Source: Dichetophora obliterata
Lineage: Eukaryota > Arthropoda > Insecta > Diptera > Sciomyzidae
Length of the DNA: 64,000 nucleotides
NCBI GenBank assembly: GCA_963920525.1
Contig: OY986438.1
Span: 186,354,388 to 186,418,387 of the forward strand
Reading direction: 5' to 3'
Below the pieces are notes generated by a model. That model made no database searches. It was not told the origin of the DNA and was given only the letters and a program-made list of their open reading frames with translations. Shown piece by piece: positions 12,080 through 23,260 of the stretch. Within the stretch, counting starts at the first letter, position 1. Every line of letters begins with the position of its first letter. A program made the position numbers and the translations under genes.

Positions 12080-12796
12080 AAAAAATAAAGCTGTTAAGGG
12101 AGGTTTTAGGCAAACAACTTTTTGAAAATCGATTTTTTTTCTTATATTGAAATTTGTTGTACAACTATTCAACTATTCAAGAATATTTGAAAAAAATTTT
12201 AATACAAATCCGCTTATAATATAGATTCTACAGCGCTGAAACCTGGTGCGCCAGAGTAGATTTAACTAAGCCCAGTGACTTTAAACTCGTTTTGCTCGAA
12301 ACATGCTTTTTCAAAAAGGGTCACACTACGCTTATCAACCAACTTAATTATTTTTTAGTTTGTTTGTATTGTAATTCTTCACATCTTTTACCAAAATGAG
12401 CGTCTATGGAAAATTTGTCTCGATTTTACACGAAACGATATGATGAAAAATATCATTAATTTTTCAACTGTTTTTCCACGCTTCATAATTTTGCATATTT
12501 TCATTCAATTTTAGTAAAAGATGTGCATTCAAGCGTATATTTTCGAATGCATTTTTGTTTTTTTATTTTCAGACGATGTGGAGCCAAGCTATGATGTGGC
12601 CAGATTTTGACCTTTTTGTAAGCACACCAACTTTAGCGCCACCTTTATATTTCAAAAATGTATGTTTTATGATATTATATGCATATTTTGTAGACCTTTG
12701 TAGTGTAGTGGAGAGTGCGCTAGACTATCAACTCACTAAACTAAAAATCCACAACTAAATTGTGGAAAATGTGAAATTAAAGGACAAGAACAACTA
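12080..12796. other. AT-rich interval, no gene recognised
   Basis: Includes a short imperfect hairpin at about 12229-12263 (tctac...gtaga). Its ggtttcagc word resembles the Helitron terminus but lacks the CTAG. No supported ORF. Confidence 0.35.
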
Positions 12797-13281
12797 AAGC
12801 TTAGTATGCTGTAGGAACGAAAAAAAATGTCCATAAAAAATTCATTTCGATTTTGGACAACGAACAGGCAGCGAAATTTTTTTCGCCAGCTAGTACGCTG
12901 TAGAAGCGAAAATTATTGCTATGTTGCCAAATTTCCATTCGTGAGTGGAGAGTTCAAATATCAAAATTTCGCTGTCGATAATATGCCCGTGCATTTAATT
13001 GGCGCGGAAATTTGCCATTCAACCGTGAAAAATAAGCAGTATGTTTAAGTGTTCAATTTGTTATTTAACAAAATTATTGTTGCATTTATATAGTATATTA
13101 ATGTGTAGGATTATCAGAATCTTGCCTTTTATAGGATATAAAATTGCAGCAATAGAAATATGAATCCGTCAACCAGAACAGCAAGTGCTTTTTCTCCACA
13201 CAAAAATTTTGACTCTACACCGAAATTTCGCATGTAGAGTTATATGCCCAAAAATTTTCGTTCCTACAGCATACTAAGCTT
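12797..13281. mobile_element. 485-bp MITE with 27-bp perfect TIRs
   Basis: Both ends read inward AAGCTTAGTATGCTGTAGGA and continue identically to 27 bp. A degenerate internal copy (agctagtacgctgtagaagc) sits at about 12888, a subterminal direct repeat. No transposase. Target duplication is not clear because AAGCTT at each end is itself palindromic. A non-autonomous DNA transposon of unassigned superfamily. Confidence 0.8.
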
Positions 13282-13990
13282 AACGCATAACACTAGCCTC
13301 TTTCAAAAGTAATTCAAATTGTCTTTCACGTTTGTTTCGCCTAATAAATAATTCACGTATTTTTCCAATCAATTCCTCTAAATAATCTATCTCTTTCATT
13401 TCAGGTCAAAGACCAAACCTTGTTTGTATAAGGCGCATGCCTTGGTTCTTTGACCTTTTTTAAAATAAAAAAAAATAAAAAAAATATGTATGATATATGA
13501 ATAAACATGAAACTTTTTGTTTATATAATAAAATTTTTTAGAAAATATTTCTAAAAAATACCTAAATTTTAACCGCTTTTTCCTTAAGTCTCCCTTAAAC
13601 TGTTGGCATTTTTTTCTATTTTATTTACAGGTTTAACTCACAAAAAAGATCTATATGCGATCTGCGTGGAATGAAATAGTTCATTAAATTTTTTTTTATA
13701 AATTATTGCTGTTTGTTTGAAAAATATTTTTCTAGTGCAGAACAAAAAAAAATAAATCTGGATCGTTCTGTGTAATAAAAAGACAAATACGTTGACAAAC
13801 GTTGGTATAGATAATCAATTCTGGACATATCCTTAGCCATTAAAAAATTTTAAATTGTAGTTTTCTTAACAACTAAATAAGTGGAGTTATCTGGTTTCCT
13901 CTTTAAATGCTTTAATTGTGAGAATACAATGGAAACTTATCAGAATAAGCCTAAATGGACGTATTAAAAAAATTGCTAAAAAGGTGAAAT
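13282..13990. other. AT-rich interval, no gene recognised
   Basis: No supported coding sequence or ordered repeat. Confidence 0.35.
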
Positions 13991-13993
13991 TTA

Positions 13994-14530
13994 GTGGAAT
14001 ACAATTTCTCGTGCTTATTACACAAAATTACAAAAAAATTTAAAAAAGATATGACTATCCCTCCAAAAAAAGGTGTTGCAAAAAAGAAGGGTTCGAATGA
14101 CCAGGCGAAGTTCAAAAAAATTATAGCCGCCTACAAGAAAGATTCTCGCAACCTCCTGAACAAGCATTTTACGTAGCTGATTCACGTGTGAATATTGTTG
14201 AGGATGTAAGAGTGCAAAAAGTTACCAAATTCCCGAAAAAATTCTTAGTTTGGGCGGCAATTTGCAGTTGTGGTAAGAGGAGCCTATCCTCGGTGACCCA
14301 TGGCTCAATCATGGTGAGATTTATGTAAAAGAATGCCTCATACGCTCACATGAGGTGTCCACGTTCTTCTGACCTGACCTTGTCTTATGTCACTACAGCA
14401 AAGCTGCATAAGTCCTTAACCTTAAGGTTTTTGAGGCAAAGTTGACTTAAACAGCTAAAAATGTGCCAGACAGGACTATACAAACGCTATTGAAAGGATT
14501 CTAGAAAAACCTAAGATTTAAATAAAATTT
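13994..14530 (+). pseudogene. Tc1/mariner-group transposase fragment
   Basis: Peptide pieces in shifting frames match the middle of insect Tc1/mariner-group transposases: DIVEDVRVQKVTKFPKKFLV followed by WAAICSCGK (about 14190-14270), then a GEIYVKECL-like stretch (about 14310-14340), then a piece resembling the WPDL..CHYSK motif that surrounds a catalytic Asp (14380-14405). Frameshifts and stops separate them. Upstream, 13994-14176 is Lys-rich and may be the degenerate N-terminal half. I do not see TIRs. Confidence 0.6.
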
Positions 14531-14539
14531 GTTATTTTT

Positions 14540-15083
14540 TTTTGTATAGTTATTTTTAAATTAATCTTAAAATAATTCTTGAACTAAAATAATAATGTTT
14601 ACAAAATTTGGATTATTTCTTAAATTTTTGCAATGAAGAAATTATACGACACAGTCGTTTTGGACCTTTTAATTGAATCTTTGCCTCTTGTTGTTACTGA
14701 ATTCTCAGCAATCAAAAACCGTTGGTGTGAGTTCGCACTAATGCACATAGTTACAAACATCTTTTTTTTTTGTACATAATAATTTTTTTTACTATTGTAT
14801 AGAATTTATTTACTGCAATTAAAATGAAAACACATTTTGCTTCTATTTTTTTTTTTATAACGTTAATTGATGCAACGCTAAGCTTGGAACTTTTTTAAAT
14901 TTTTTTTGAGTGAATACTAGTAAAATGCGTGAAATTTTCAAATTAAATACTTCTGAAGCAATTTAAAAAAAAATGTTTAATAATTGCAATATTATAAGCA
15001 CATGGACACCGTGACAAGAAATGAAAAAATATCATAACTTTTTAGTATATAAAACTTAACATTTCTGAAATTTAATACATATC
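14540..15083. other. AT-rich interval, no gene recognised
   Basis: Long A and T runs. No ORF or repeat I can support. Confidence 0.35.
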
Positions 15084-16205
15084 TACACTCAAAAAATTTG
15101 CTTTCCTTAAATTAAGAAACTGTGACTTCAATTCATAGGCATGGGTTTTTCTATATTCTATAGTGGTTTCTCCTTAGTGTAGAGAACGTTTACATGATTT
15201 AACGATCTCACATCTTGATAGCGTTGTAACGTTATTAAAACAACTTCTTAGTTTTGAAGAGAAGTTTTTACTAAAATATAAGAGATGAAGGAATGAAAAA
15301 AGTTAAATTTACCCAAAAATCGTATACAAGCAGAAATAATTTGAAGAAAAACTGTATTGATATCAAGTCCGCTTGCAACATTCTACAGCATGATTTCTTA
15401 AATTTGGAGAAATATAAGTTAGAGTACTTGGATATTTCATTAAAATGCATGTAAGTTTTTCTTTTTTGTACACCAAAAAAGATTTAGTTTAAAGATGTTT
15501 TTCTTATATCTCTAGAACAAATGCTTTAAAATTACTAACAACTTTACTAACAATATAACAATAATACAAACGATTTTAAATAAAGTAAATTAAGCAACGA
15601 TTGTTTAACAACTGCGATGGTCGAATGTATAAGCTGATGCACTTACACTCACGCGACCGAGGTTCAAGTCTCCGGATAATGGTAATTTTTCAATTTAATT
15701 TAATGTTAATAATAATAATAATAATAATGTTTGCAGTTTTTCGTCAGCATAAAAATCATAATTCTCACAGGATGCTGTTAAAAATCTTAAAAAAGGGTTT
15801 GTTTTTTGCAAAAATTTCAAAATTCTTCAAAAGTGTCAATGAAAAATTTCTTATTTTCAGAGAAAATGTTACGCTTAGTTATATCCGATGATTAATAAAC
15901 GGTAGAAAATTTATTCTTTTAAGAAAAAATGTTTATCTTAGTATAGCCAATGATAAATAAACTGTTGAAAAACTTTTTCAAATGTAATAAAATTTCAACA
16001 CAATTGCTAAGTTTCTTCAATTTAGCGTAATAGTTCGTAAATGATTGGATAATTTTCCTAAACTATTTCCCACTTCTGGTGTCAATTTAACGAAAAAATA
16101 TACATTTTATTTTTAGAAAATCGACCCTGGCGCCAAATGAACCTTGAATTTCTAACAATTGGGTGCTATTTTTCTAGATTTTCTGGAAGTTTTTTTCTGA
16201 GTGTA
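15084..16205. mobile_element. TIR element E1 (TACACTCA...AAAAA) carrying a tRNA-like module
   Basis: The left end reads TACACTCAAAAAATTTGC. The right end, read inward, is TACACTCAGAAAAAAACTTC. Between them, at 15608-15680, lies a tRNA-like sequence. No transposase. I could not identify a target duplication. The same layout (short TACAC/CACGG-type ends and an internal tRNA-like block) recurs at 47263 and 49272. Confidence 0.5.
15608..15680 (+). repeat. tRNA-like 73-nt module in E1
   Basis: The A-box-like region is tggtcgaatgtataagc and the B-box is gaggttcaagtctcc, spaced as in a tRNA gene; the block is 73 nt. It aligns over its whole length with the module at 49583-49655 (minus), and the similarity continues about 30 nt beyond it (ggtaatttttcaatttaatt). 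Cloverleaf pairing is poor, so this is tRNA-derived rather than a working tRNA gene. Confidence 0.6.
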
Positions 16206-16970
16206 TGTAAATTAACGTAAAGTTTTTAAGTCGAAAATGTCCAAGCATAGCACAGTCAACATTGTTTTTTATACTGTTATTTTCTGAAACAATATTATAT
16301 ACAGCCATTGTAACTTCGATTGCGCTCTTTAGGTTCGTTTTAAGGCTATTTTTGTTCTTGTGTTGTTCTTAAAAACAGCAATTTGTTTCATATGTGGCAA
16401 GAAAAAGTTTGCTTAAAGGCACTATATTAAATTTGTTTTTTAAATGTCTCTCGACTCTTGATTTGTGGATGGCGCACCAAAAATCCCTGGGTACCACATA
16501 TTATCTGAATTGGAATGATATCTTAGAATTAAACACATTTATGTTAACCGCAATAAAATCGGCATTCTGGATATTTAGTTTTTAATTCCAGATTCGTGAT
16601 CACGATAAGAGACCCCAAAAACCTCTGAAACCAAATTTAAGTTTAATTGGAGTGCAACAAACAAAATTTTACACTTTTATGCTCTCATTGTTGAATCCGC
16701 TATTTAAAAGTTATAGGTTTTGAATCCAGATTCAAGATTACTGAAACCAAAAAACCACTTGGTACCAAATTTTATTTTGATACAAAATCGCCTTCTGGTT
16801 TTGACACACTTTTCCTACCAATAGTACCAATATGTACTGTGCTATTGAAGGAGGCTCAGATGGTGTGTGTTATTTAAGGGTTTAGGAGATATCGTTTACA
16901 AAATATTTTTAAGGTTCTACGAGAACTTATAGAAGCTGTGGAGCTTTCACTATATTAATCCTTTTTAGAG
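16206..16970. other. AT-rich interval, no gene recognised
   Basis: Diffuse repeated words (ccagattc, aattttat) but no unit. No supported ORF. Confidence 0.3.
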
Positions 16971-17177
16971 AGCAGATAGTTCTTTATCTTGAGATATAAA
17001 GGGCATGCTTTATTATTCTTCAAATTCAGTTTTTTATCATATTCTTAAATAATCTCTTTGACTTTCAGTTGACTCAGAGCAGATAGTTCTATATCTAGAG
17101 ATTTAAAGGACATGCTTTATTATTCTTCAAATTCAGTTTTTTATCATATTCTTAAATAATCTCTTTGACTTTCAGTT
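16971..17177. repeat. Recent 107-bp tandem duplication
   Basis: Two copies starting agcagatagttct at 16971 and 17078 are almost identical, with only a few substitutions. Both run through catgctttattattcttcaa to ctctttgactttcagtt. The low divergence marks it as recent compared with the other arrays. Confidence 0.9.
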
Positions 17178-17700
17178 ATGGGATATATTTATTTTGCAAA
17201 TATTTTTAAAATCACTATATTTCATTAATCCAGATGTTCAAAGCACAGAAGCACACAAAAAAAAAATTATTTTTAGAGTTTCAATCACTTTATTCCAGTT
17301 CATATCAACAGTTTTTGTTTTGAAAATGGATAACCTTTTTTAATTGGTATCCTTTTTTTTGTAATTATTGGCAACACCTACCATTTTGTTATTGCTCTTG
17401 CTATTTAATTATTATTAAATTCAAATATTAATCGTCGTAAGCTGATAAGTGAAACGATACACACACACAATCTATCTAAAGAAGTTCAAAGCACAAATGA
17501 TGGTGAGACCTGAAGAGACGTTGTTATTTATATGTGGACCAAAAACGACCATCAAAGCGGCAAAAACCACAGCAACAACAATAAGAGTAACAAAGGCAAC
17601 AGAGCCACCGACCGCCAAAAAAACCAAATAAGCACATAAAAAGAGTTCACAAAAATTTAAATTTAAAGCAAACTTTTTCAAACAACAGCAGCAAAAGAAG

Positions 17701-17807
17701 ATGGACGAGTTAAGTAAGCCTCAAGCAGAAGCAGCAGTAGCAGCGAAAGCGGCAAATATTTTTAATGCTAGAGCTATGCGTTTTATGCAGATCCCAACGA
17801 ACCAAAA
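17701..17807 (+). CDS. Candidate first coding exon of an unidentified host gene
   Basis: ATG at 17701 in good context (aagaagATGG) opens a frame MDELSKPQAEAAVAAKAANI, then FNARAMRFMQIPTNQ. A splice donor (aaaa/GTATGG) follows at 17808. The frame is Ala-rich with balanced codon use (gca, gcg, gcc), unlike the A/T-driven chance ORFs around it. The 250 bp upstream is also less AT-rich and has cagcagcaa and caacaacaat runs typical of fly 5' UTRs. An in-frame stop at 17629-17631 rules out extension upstream. I do not recognise the protein. No second exon is visible, so the intron would have to be long. Confidence 0.35.
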
Positions 17808-17819
17808 GTATGGTTTTTT

Positions 17820-18043
17820 TTAATAATTTTATGAAATAATTTTGGATAGCAAATATATTTATGGCACTCAGAAATAAAATCATTGGGTAGAAAATAATGT
17901 ATAATATTTTGCTTTTTGCCACCTCTTACTTTTTTAATACAACGCGCCGTGGAAGCCTTTAAATTGAGATAGTGGGCAAAATTGCTTTTAGCAGAGATAT
18001 CAGCCTGAAAATCTGATTACGAGTTTCAATAAATGTGACAATG
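17820..18043. other. Interval without recognised feature
   Basis: AT-rich. It would be intronic if the candidate exon at 17701 is real. Confidence 0.3.
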
Positions 18044-18424
18044 GCCGCATTCAGCGCAGACAAAAGTTGGCAACTGTTGTGTGAAAATTCGCTGAATGGT
18101 CGAATTTTGGGAGCGCTAAATAAAACTTATTAGATAGCGGATGTCTTTTAATCGAGCGAACAAATTCTATGCTACATGAATACAACTGTTTGGTTAACAG
18201 TCAGATGCTGCTACTAACGCTGTTAAGTTAATAAACACAGAAAGGACGAAGCAAATTTAAGTGAGAAACCTTTGTAATTGAATTAAATTTACATAAAAAT
18301 TAAATATAATTAAATTGAAACTAAACTACTGACGTGTAGAGAAGCAACACATTCAGAAAAAACATCGAGCACTAAGGTAGCGCTACCATTCCAGTTCACA
18401 ACAGTTGTCTGCGCTGAATGCGGC
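18044..18424. mobile_element. 381-bp MITE with 20-bp TIRs
   Basis: Both ends read inward GCCGCATTCAGCGCAGACAA, a perfect 20-bp match. The similarity resumes after a short gap (aactgttgtg in both). The target duplication is not clear. No coding capacity. Confidence 0.85.
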
Positions 18425-18889
18425 TAATGATTATATGAAAAAATTGGTATGGTTTGACACCTATACACTCACCACTTTTCTACATGAAAAACAATTTGTT
18501 TAAATTATTTGATTCTACAAAAAAAGAATATGGGTCATTCTTTTATAACCCGAACACCATTTTGACCGCTGCATTTTTGATTTCCATGAAATTTTTCTTA
18601 CGGGCTCTATATCGAAAAAAACACGTGTTCGAGGATTTTTTTTTATTGATTTTAGAGGGCGTTAAAAGTTTGAGATTTTCGTGATTTTTGCCTTGGAGAC
18701 TAATTTTCAAAAATTCATAACTTCGGTTCTGTTTAAGATAGAAACAATGTTTTTGTTTCATTTTGAAGATAACGAAGAGGATTTTAAGAAAAAAATAGTT
18801 TAAAAAATCTTTATAAAAAATTTCATACTCTTATACGCAATTTAAAATTTTAAATAAATTTTAACCAATCTTACCCACCACTTAGCGTG
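18425..18889. other. AT-rich interval, no gene recognised
   Basis: ORFs at 18454-18761 on both strands are Phe/Lys-rich low-complexity readings without family resemblance. Confidence 0.35.
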
Positions 18890-19540
18890 CCATTCCATTG
18901 TAAGTTGTAATTGTAATTGGTAAATTGTCATTCCATTGTAATCGTAACATTGATTTACATGATTTTTTTAATAAATCAAGTAGTCAGTAATCAGAACCAG
19001 CTTTTGGTGATTACCGATTACTTCTCGTCAGACAAAAAATTCAAAATTTGTATGTAATTTTATTATTCCAGTAATTGCTATTTACCATAAATACAATATT
19101 TTCTTCAGCAGCTATTATTAAAGCAGCTATAAGTGATGTTAATGTTTGTTAGATTGGATTTGTTAAAGAAGTGGTAACACTAGTGCTCAGAAACCTTTTC
19201 TGTATTTTACTTCTCTCACTTTTACAGTTGCACGACATATATAAAAACAGATATAAAACAATATATTAGTTAAAGAAATCTGCAATCAACGAATGGTTAA
19301 GCCTGATTACTGATAAATTTCTTAATCATAATAATTTATTCATTACTGGAAAGTGTTTGATTACTTAAATTAATCACTGATTACTTTTGCATGATTACTG
19401 ATTTCTCAAATAAATCACTGAATACTTTAAAGTTATTAATGATTTACTTTAAGTGATCAAGTAATAAATTTGTGTATGATTAATTGAAATCAGTAATTTT
19501 TTTATAATCATTACACGAAAGTAATCATTACTGGCCAACC
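18890..19540. repeat. Repeat rich in TGATTAC/GTAATCA words
   Basis: Inverted short words (gattactga, taatcactgattac, gtaatcattac) recur more than ten times. The right edge reads gtaatcattactggccaacc, the kind of end seen in hAT-like non-autonomous elements that carry many TIR-derived motifs. No matching left end was found. Confidence 0.45.
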
Positions 19541-19954
19541 CAAGTGTGGACCAATCATGAAATACTCTAAACCACTTAACTTGCTCATACCCGATATTGC
19601 CTATAGGCAAGTTCTGACTAAAGGCTGTATTTTTCGTCGAGATTTTGAAACAATAAATTTTAAATAATAGATTAAAGTGTGGCAAATAAAAGGTGAAAAT
19701 CGAAAAATCGAAAATGTACTGTTATTGAACGGTTTGCAAAGCTATTCCGAGCTAACCTCTATCCGTGATCATGCAACAGCGTGACTTCGAAATAAATATT
19801 TATTAAATTAACTATTTCTGAGAGTTTTTAATGCTGAAGTTAAAAAAGGTCAAAGTACAAAGGTAAGAGATTTTATTTATTTTTTTTAAAAAAATTATAT
19901 ATTTTGAGAGCTAACATTATATTATAAATTCTTTTTTATAAATTTTTGTAGGAA
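19541..19954. other. AT-rich interval, no gene recognised
   Basis: No supported coding sequence. Confidence 0.3.
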
Positions 19955-21045
19955 TTATAAGGAACCAAAGTTGGGTTGTAATGATTACTATTGAAATGAA
20001 TTCTACCTCAATTTCAAATCCTTGGACTTAGGAGTTACTTATTGGACATCTCAATTTCTCAGGAATGGAATTGAAAAAACTCGTCAATTCCAGTACAGGC
20101 ATTGTAATTGCTAATTGAACACTTCAATTCCTCAGGAAAAGAATTAGAAAAATCGCTTTGTTAGTAAATTAACACTCAAATGCCTCTAGAAAAAAATCCT
20201 TCGGGACAAAAACTGATTCAGGCAAATTTTATTAATATTTTATTGGAAAAATTAAAAAAAGAAGTAATTCAGTTTCTTAATATGATTACTGCAGAAAGTC
20301 TTTTTAACTGTTGTTGTTACTTAACTTAAGAATAAGTGCACTGAGCAGAATGCACAAATTTTTAAAAATCATTATCACAACAAAAATCACGTTCAAGTCG
20401 TTTCGGGTCTAAAAATTACCCTAAGATCATTTGATTGTTAATGACATTTTTTACAGGGGTGTGAAAATTAAACACCAAGCCCTTTGCAAAAAGTGGCCAG
20501 GCTTGAACCGGCTAGCGTAGCTGCTTTATATTTTGTTCTCACTCAAAATGTGGTATTAAATTAAAAAAATTGGTCTCTTCAATTATACATTTTATGTAAA
20601 TGTTTCATTAAGCTACTAAGAGAGCGGGTCGAATAAAATTTTCTAATATATAATGAAGTAATTTTGGGTCAATGAAAAAGTTATCGAAATTTTACCTTTA
20701 AATTACAATTCCTCTAATTGAATTGACAATTTCTTCTAACTACAATTCTGAGGAATTAAAGTTTTCAATTACCAACTGCCATTCCTGTAACGGAATTGAC
20801 AATTTTTTCAATTTTCATTCCAAGGAACTGAGGTGTTCAATTACCAATTTCCATTCCTGTAATGGAATTTAACTTTTTTTCCATTCATTTCGGAGGAATT
20901 GAGATATCATTCCTACCTGCAATGCAATTAAATTCCTGTAATGGAATTGAAGATTTTTCCAATTACATTCCTGAGGAATTGAGAGGAGCAATTACCAATT
21001 TCTGATTCCAGGAATTAGATTTAAATTGCTTTGAGATCTTTTCGA
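19955..21045. repeat. Foldback-like repeat of CAATTCC words
   Basis: At 20700-21040 a unit of about 80 bp (caattcctgtaatggaattg, then attcctgaggaattgag) recurs about four times. At 19955-20180 the same words appear in the opposite sense (attgaacacttcaattcctc). The arms therefore face each other across about 500 bp of unrelated sequence. Words such as attcctgaggaat are self-complementary. No transposase. Confidence 0.55.
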
Positions 21046-22199
21046 CCCAGCTATGTTAGTAAGGTAATATAGCATCAAAACCCTATACAAATCTTAATTA
21101 GGTCTTAAACTGATCATTAGTAAAATTTGGAGTGCTTGGCAACACCGCACAGTGGAAGATCGTGACCATAAATAGAAAACAAAGTAAAAATTTTTATATT
21201 GTAAAAAATTTTTTTACTAACCTACAAAAAAAAAACACTCATAAATCTTTTAAAGTTTGATCAGAAAATGGCTTCAAGTTTTAATTTTTTATATGAAGAA
21301 ATTTAAGAATATTACTTGTTTTTACTACCTGCAGTTAGTTGTTAGTATTCCACCTTTTTTTTTAAAAAAAAAAAGAATGGAATTAAAATGAAGAAATAAT
21401 AAAAATATGCAAATAAATATTTCTTTACTGTTTTTTTTTTTGTTATTATTAAAACAAATATATTTTGTGTGATTTTTTTAAAAATAAGAATTTTAGGTGC
21501 ATAAAAGCTAAAAATTTTGGAAAATTTAGCAGGTAAAAAACTCTTTCCAAATTTATCAAAATGGTATGCAAATGTATATACATACGTGCCCGAAAAGTAT
21601 TTTATGTGATTTTTTTCTAATGGAATATCATTTAAACAGCAATTTGTTTTACTATTTTCAGCGTATCTGCAAAACTTAATCACATTAAAATAACAAAAAG
21701 TGATGTAAATAATTACAACTAAGATTTAGGAAAAACTTAAAAATAATTGTAGAAACTAATAGCTTCAATAAGTGCACTTACACATTCTTTTTTTACTCTT
21801 ATGGCTTGATTTTATGATATGAAGGGTTTATTGCAAAAACATGATAAGCCACATAAAAAATATTCTGAAGTAATCCACTCTGAAGTTTTGAAAAAATTTA
21901 TTTTTGTATGAAGAAATGGAAGTGATCTCGGAAACTTTTACAAATAGGTTGGAAAATTAATAAGAAATATCCAAAATCTCTTCAGTGGTTGTTGACAATG
22001 CATTGATATTCAGCATGAAAAATTGATTTTTTAGAAGATGTGGCTTATCAAGTTATTGCAATAAGCTCTTCATATGTAGTATTGAGATTATAAGAATATA
22101 TATAAATTTTATGTATGTATAAAATCCTTAAAATATTTGGTATATATGCTAATAAAATAGTTATTTAACTAGTAAGGAATGATCTTTGATTTGGCAGAG
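21046..22199. other. AT-rich interval, no gene recognised
   Basis: The minus-strand ORF at 21342-21683 is Phe/Lys-rich and starts within a poly-A/T tract. I do not regard it as a gene. Confidence 0.35.
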
Positions 22200-22935
22200 G
22201 CTAAAAAACCTCACAGCCGCTTATAATCAGGTAAGTATATTCGAAGTTTTGAAGTTTTTTTTTTATATTGATGACTTCACTTTATATAGATGATTGGCGT
22301 GGTTTTTTCAACTTTTTTAAATATCAAAAACATTTAAAGTATTAAAGTTACGCATCTTATGCAGTTAATTAATTTTTGAGGAATATATGAAGGTTCTACT
22401 ACTTTGATGACGTCATTTTGTATGAGAGATAGGCTAAGCTTTTATTACATTGTGCCCAATTTAAATCTCAGAGTGCATTGTAAAAATTAAAACATATGTC
22501 AAGAATTTCAAGTCGCTATATTATATTTTTTATTTTATTTAAGGATATTTTACCCTTTTGATAAAGTCACTTTGTGCGGAGGTAGGCGTGGTTTTCATCC
22601 AATTTAAAGTGAATATTAAATATCGAAGCTTATATGCAAATCTTTAAGTCCACATATTAATTTTTGTGAAATTTAAAAATATTGTACTGTATTGATAAAG
22701 TCAATTAGTATGGGAGCTAGGCGTAATTTTAATCCAATTTTGCTCATTTTCAAACTTAACCTTCATTTTTGAGTTACAAGCTTAAGTATCAAATATCATT
22801 ACGATAATCGTGATCACAGTCAGACAGACAGACAGATAGGCGGACAAACGAACAGACGGAGATGGCTAAATCGACTCGGGTGATGATGCTGATCAAGAAT
22901 ATATCTACTTTTCTATGCCTCCCACGGACTGATAC
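22200..22935 (+). mobile_element. DINE-1/INE-1-like Helitron with tandem monomers
   Basis: Four degenerate monomers of 133-158 bp carry ttgatgacttcact or ttgataaagtcact followed by gaggtaggcgtggttttcat (starts near 22268, 22401, 22559 and 22692). They lead into a run of cagacagacagacagat, then acggagatggctaaatcgac and tgatcaagaatatatctac. This is the layout of Drosophila DINE-1/INE-1: a tandem block followed by a conserved 3' tail. Non-coding, rolling-circle type. Confidence 0.75.
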
Positions 22936-23049
22936 AAAATTTATATGGAAGGTTGGCGTGTCTGTCTGCGGATTTGATCCAAACTTATATATATTTCATA
23001 TTTAACTCTGCAAAGCACTCAAACAAAATTTAAAGCTGTAGGTTTATTT

Positions 23050-23260
23050 TTACTTTTTATGGCCAAAACTTATATGAAGTCCTCCTACTGTGCATCGATT
23101 TTAATGTGGGGTGGAAAGGGTTAATGTACATGCTAGAAATTTTCGGTTCACGACTTGATATCGATCCCCTGTGCATACACAGGGACAGATGGATGGAAAG
23201 ACGGACATGGAAACCTCTATGCAACGCAAGAAATCTCTTATTCATTTGAAAACAAAAATT
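23050..23260. repeat. Short DINE-like fragment
   Basis: gggacagatggatggaaaga followed by cggacatgg echoes the DINE tail just upstream. gtgcatacacaggg makes a small hairpin. Probably a degraded second copy. Confidence 0.35.

Noticed and set aside
12229..12263. Possible third Helitron terminus (ggtttcagc)
   Set aside because: It ends in gctg rather than CTAG and has no monomer next to it.
12700..12765. tRNA-like A-box phrase (gtagtgtagtggagagtgcg)
   Set aside because: No B box follows at the right distance, so I do not list it as a tRNA or a fourth module.
17449..17631. 60-codon ORF upstream of the candidate exon
   Set aside because: It begins with GTG, not ATG, and is Thr/Lys-rich; more likely leader sequence.
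20495..20530. Possible tRNA B box (ggttcaagcc on the minus strand)
   Set aside because: No A box upstream and no pairing arms; likely chance.
21342..21683. 113-codon minus-strand ORF
   Set aside because: Ends in poly-A/T-encoded Phe and Lys runs; no family likeness.
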